Below are positions 35,622 through 36,297 of a stretch of DNA of 36,297 nt, piece after piece. The notes beneath the pieces are model-generated. The model searched no databases. It saw only the letters and a list, made by a program, of their open reading frames with translations, and was not told the origin of the DNA. Positions within the stretch are counted from its first letter, which is position 1; each line of letters begins with the position of its first letter. The stretch is from NCBI GenBank assembly GCA_024636875.1, contig JAGXGJ010000104.1, forward strand, positions 1 to 36,297, given 5' to 3'. The stretch is from Methylococcaceae bacterium. GTDB taxonomy: Bacteria; Pseudomonadota; Gammaproteobacteria; Methylococcales; Methylomonadaceae. Both the position numbers and the translations under genes were made by a program.

Positions 35622-36017
35622 TCCCTTCGACTTCAAATAATTCTTGTTTTGCCATTAGGCTTGATTTTGTACATATTATTTAATTAATTAATAATGGCAT
35701 TGAAATTGCTTAATAACCCTTTCTAGGGAGGTATTTGCAAAATTTCCAGTCATTGCCATTCGATATGGCATTAAGTCTTGTGTGAAGCCGAAAGGTCAGA
35801 ACGAACGGTAGTGTTGCGTATTGAATTCATTTACTTTTTCCTTTTGCGATGAGCCCTGATGAGATCTTCGGCTACGTTCAGGAGAATTTTGTCGAACCGC
35901 ATATATGCTTTTGAAAAAAAGACCTGTACTTTTTGTTAGGCTCTTTGATAAAACATTGGACCAGTCAATTTAGTTGCGCCACCTGTGGCATTTATCCTTC
36001 ACAAATTTTGGGCATAT

Positions 36018-36146
36018 ATGATGAATACCCCGCTAAAATTACTCTCCTGCCGTGAGATCAACAGCAGCTATAGGGGGTTGGTGATACTGATTGTCATTAC
36101 ATTGGGAATTTTAAACTTCTATTTCGGTGAGCAGATTAAGCAATGA
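36018..36146 (+). CDS. Possible small membrane protein, 42 residues
   Basis: ATG-ATG at 36018-36023, stop TGA 36144-36146. Product MMNTPLKLLSCREINSSYRG followed by a hydrophobic stretch LVILIVITLGILNFYF and a short polar tail, an arrangement of a single-pass small membrane protein. The ribosome binding site is poor (GGG). It could equally be a chance frame. Confidence 0.22.
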   Translation: MMNTPLKLLSCREINSSYRGLVILIVITLGILNFYFGEQIKQ

Positions 36147-36180
36147 ATAGTTTGAATCATTTATCCTAGAAAGCGCAGTT

Positions 36181-36213
36181 TAGCCACAGATGAACACGGA
36201 TTTACACGAATAA
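36181..36213. repeat. Piece of a widespread dispersed repeat
   Basis: The stretch contains CCACAGATGAACACGG followed by ATTTACACGAATAA. Sequences of this form recur in intergenic DNA of many bacteria. Recognised from memory; its copy number in this genome cannot be checked here. Confidence 0.3.
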
Positions 36214-36297
36214 ACAACTAGTTACATCAATTCTTTGTGACACCATTTGGGTGAAGTGCCAGCCTCGCGCAACATAATGTTTTATCAGTGTTTTTCT

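Larger units (their letters stand above)
35288..36297. other. Terminal 1-kb stretch without a clear gene
   Basis: No conventional gene found. The 122-residue minus-strand frame 35268-35636 is an artefact, crossing the palindrome and part of the preceding gene. Separate features inside are two hairpins, a small possible frame and a piece of dispersed repeat. The remainder (35640-36010) is AT-rich and shows nothing. Confidence 0.5.

Noticed and set aside
35268-35636. 122-residue minus-strand frame
   Set aside because: Spans the palindrome and the end of the GT gene; no family resemblance and no start signal.

Overview
The window looks like a chromosomal segment of a gammaproteobacterium. The block recA-recX-alaS-lysC, a UvrY/GacA-type response regulator, a short-form QueF and the general base composition fit that class. 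A methanotroph-like member (Methylococcales) is my best guess, but that is an inference from the overall impression of the genes and not proven by any marker here.

Layout. 1-1832: one end of an IS21-family insertion sequence (istA, edge of istB, an array of about 20-bp terminal repeats). 1833-2486: unexplained DNA holding the first of three copies of a 105-bp inverted-repeat element. 2487-8984 (minus strand): a WecA-like sugar-phosphate transferase, psd, queF, a LuxR-type response regulator, a lipoprotein, a fatty acid hydroxylase/sterol desaturase-family protein and a truncated glycosyltransferase, with element copy 2 upstream of the response regulator. 8988-12239: a large SWIM-SNF2 helicase. 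12240-13675: mostly non-coding, with one small membrane protein that has its own likely promoter and terminator. 13676-19092 (plus): recA, recX, alaS, lysC, then a terminator, a gene-poor stretch and element copy 3. 19698-21587 (minus): an AGCS amino acid:cation symporter and dtd, followed by a headless gamma-glutamylcyclotransferase-like remnant and a secreted thermonuclease (plus).

22894-26553 (minus) is a tightly coupled four-gene operon whose genes overlap by 1-4 bases: SulP anion transporter, double universal-stress protein, DksA/TraR zinc protein and a protein with a hotdog/MaoC-like signature. A MarR regulator lies upstream in the same direction. Divergent from marR, 27242-31840 (plus) is a GC-rich overlapping block: FkbH-like HAD enzyme, acyl carrier protein, MaoC-like hydratase, SDR, MBOAT acyltransferase. 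It is followed by an AT-rich gene for a membrane-anchored SGNH-like protein. Together these resemble the logic of the dlt operon (loader, carrier, MBOAT, SGNH partner), but with an FkbH-type loader and two acyl-tailoring enzymes. This is the best candidate for an undescribed system: carrier-bound synthesis of a short, probably hydroxylated acyl group and its export-coupled transfer to a surface glycan.

The last genes (33208-35287) are a SAM methyltransferase and an unusual single-chain fusion of a GtrA-type membrane domain with a family-2 polyprenyl-sugar glycosyltransferase. The final kilobase has no convincing gene, but it holds a perfect 26-bp-arm palindrome and other small repeats. I saw no tRNA, rRNA or CRISPR array.
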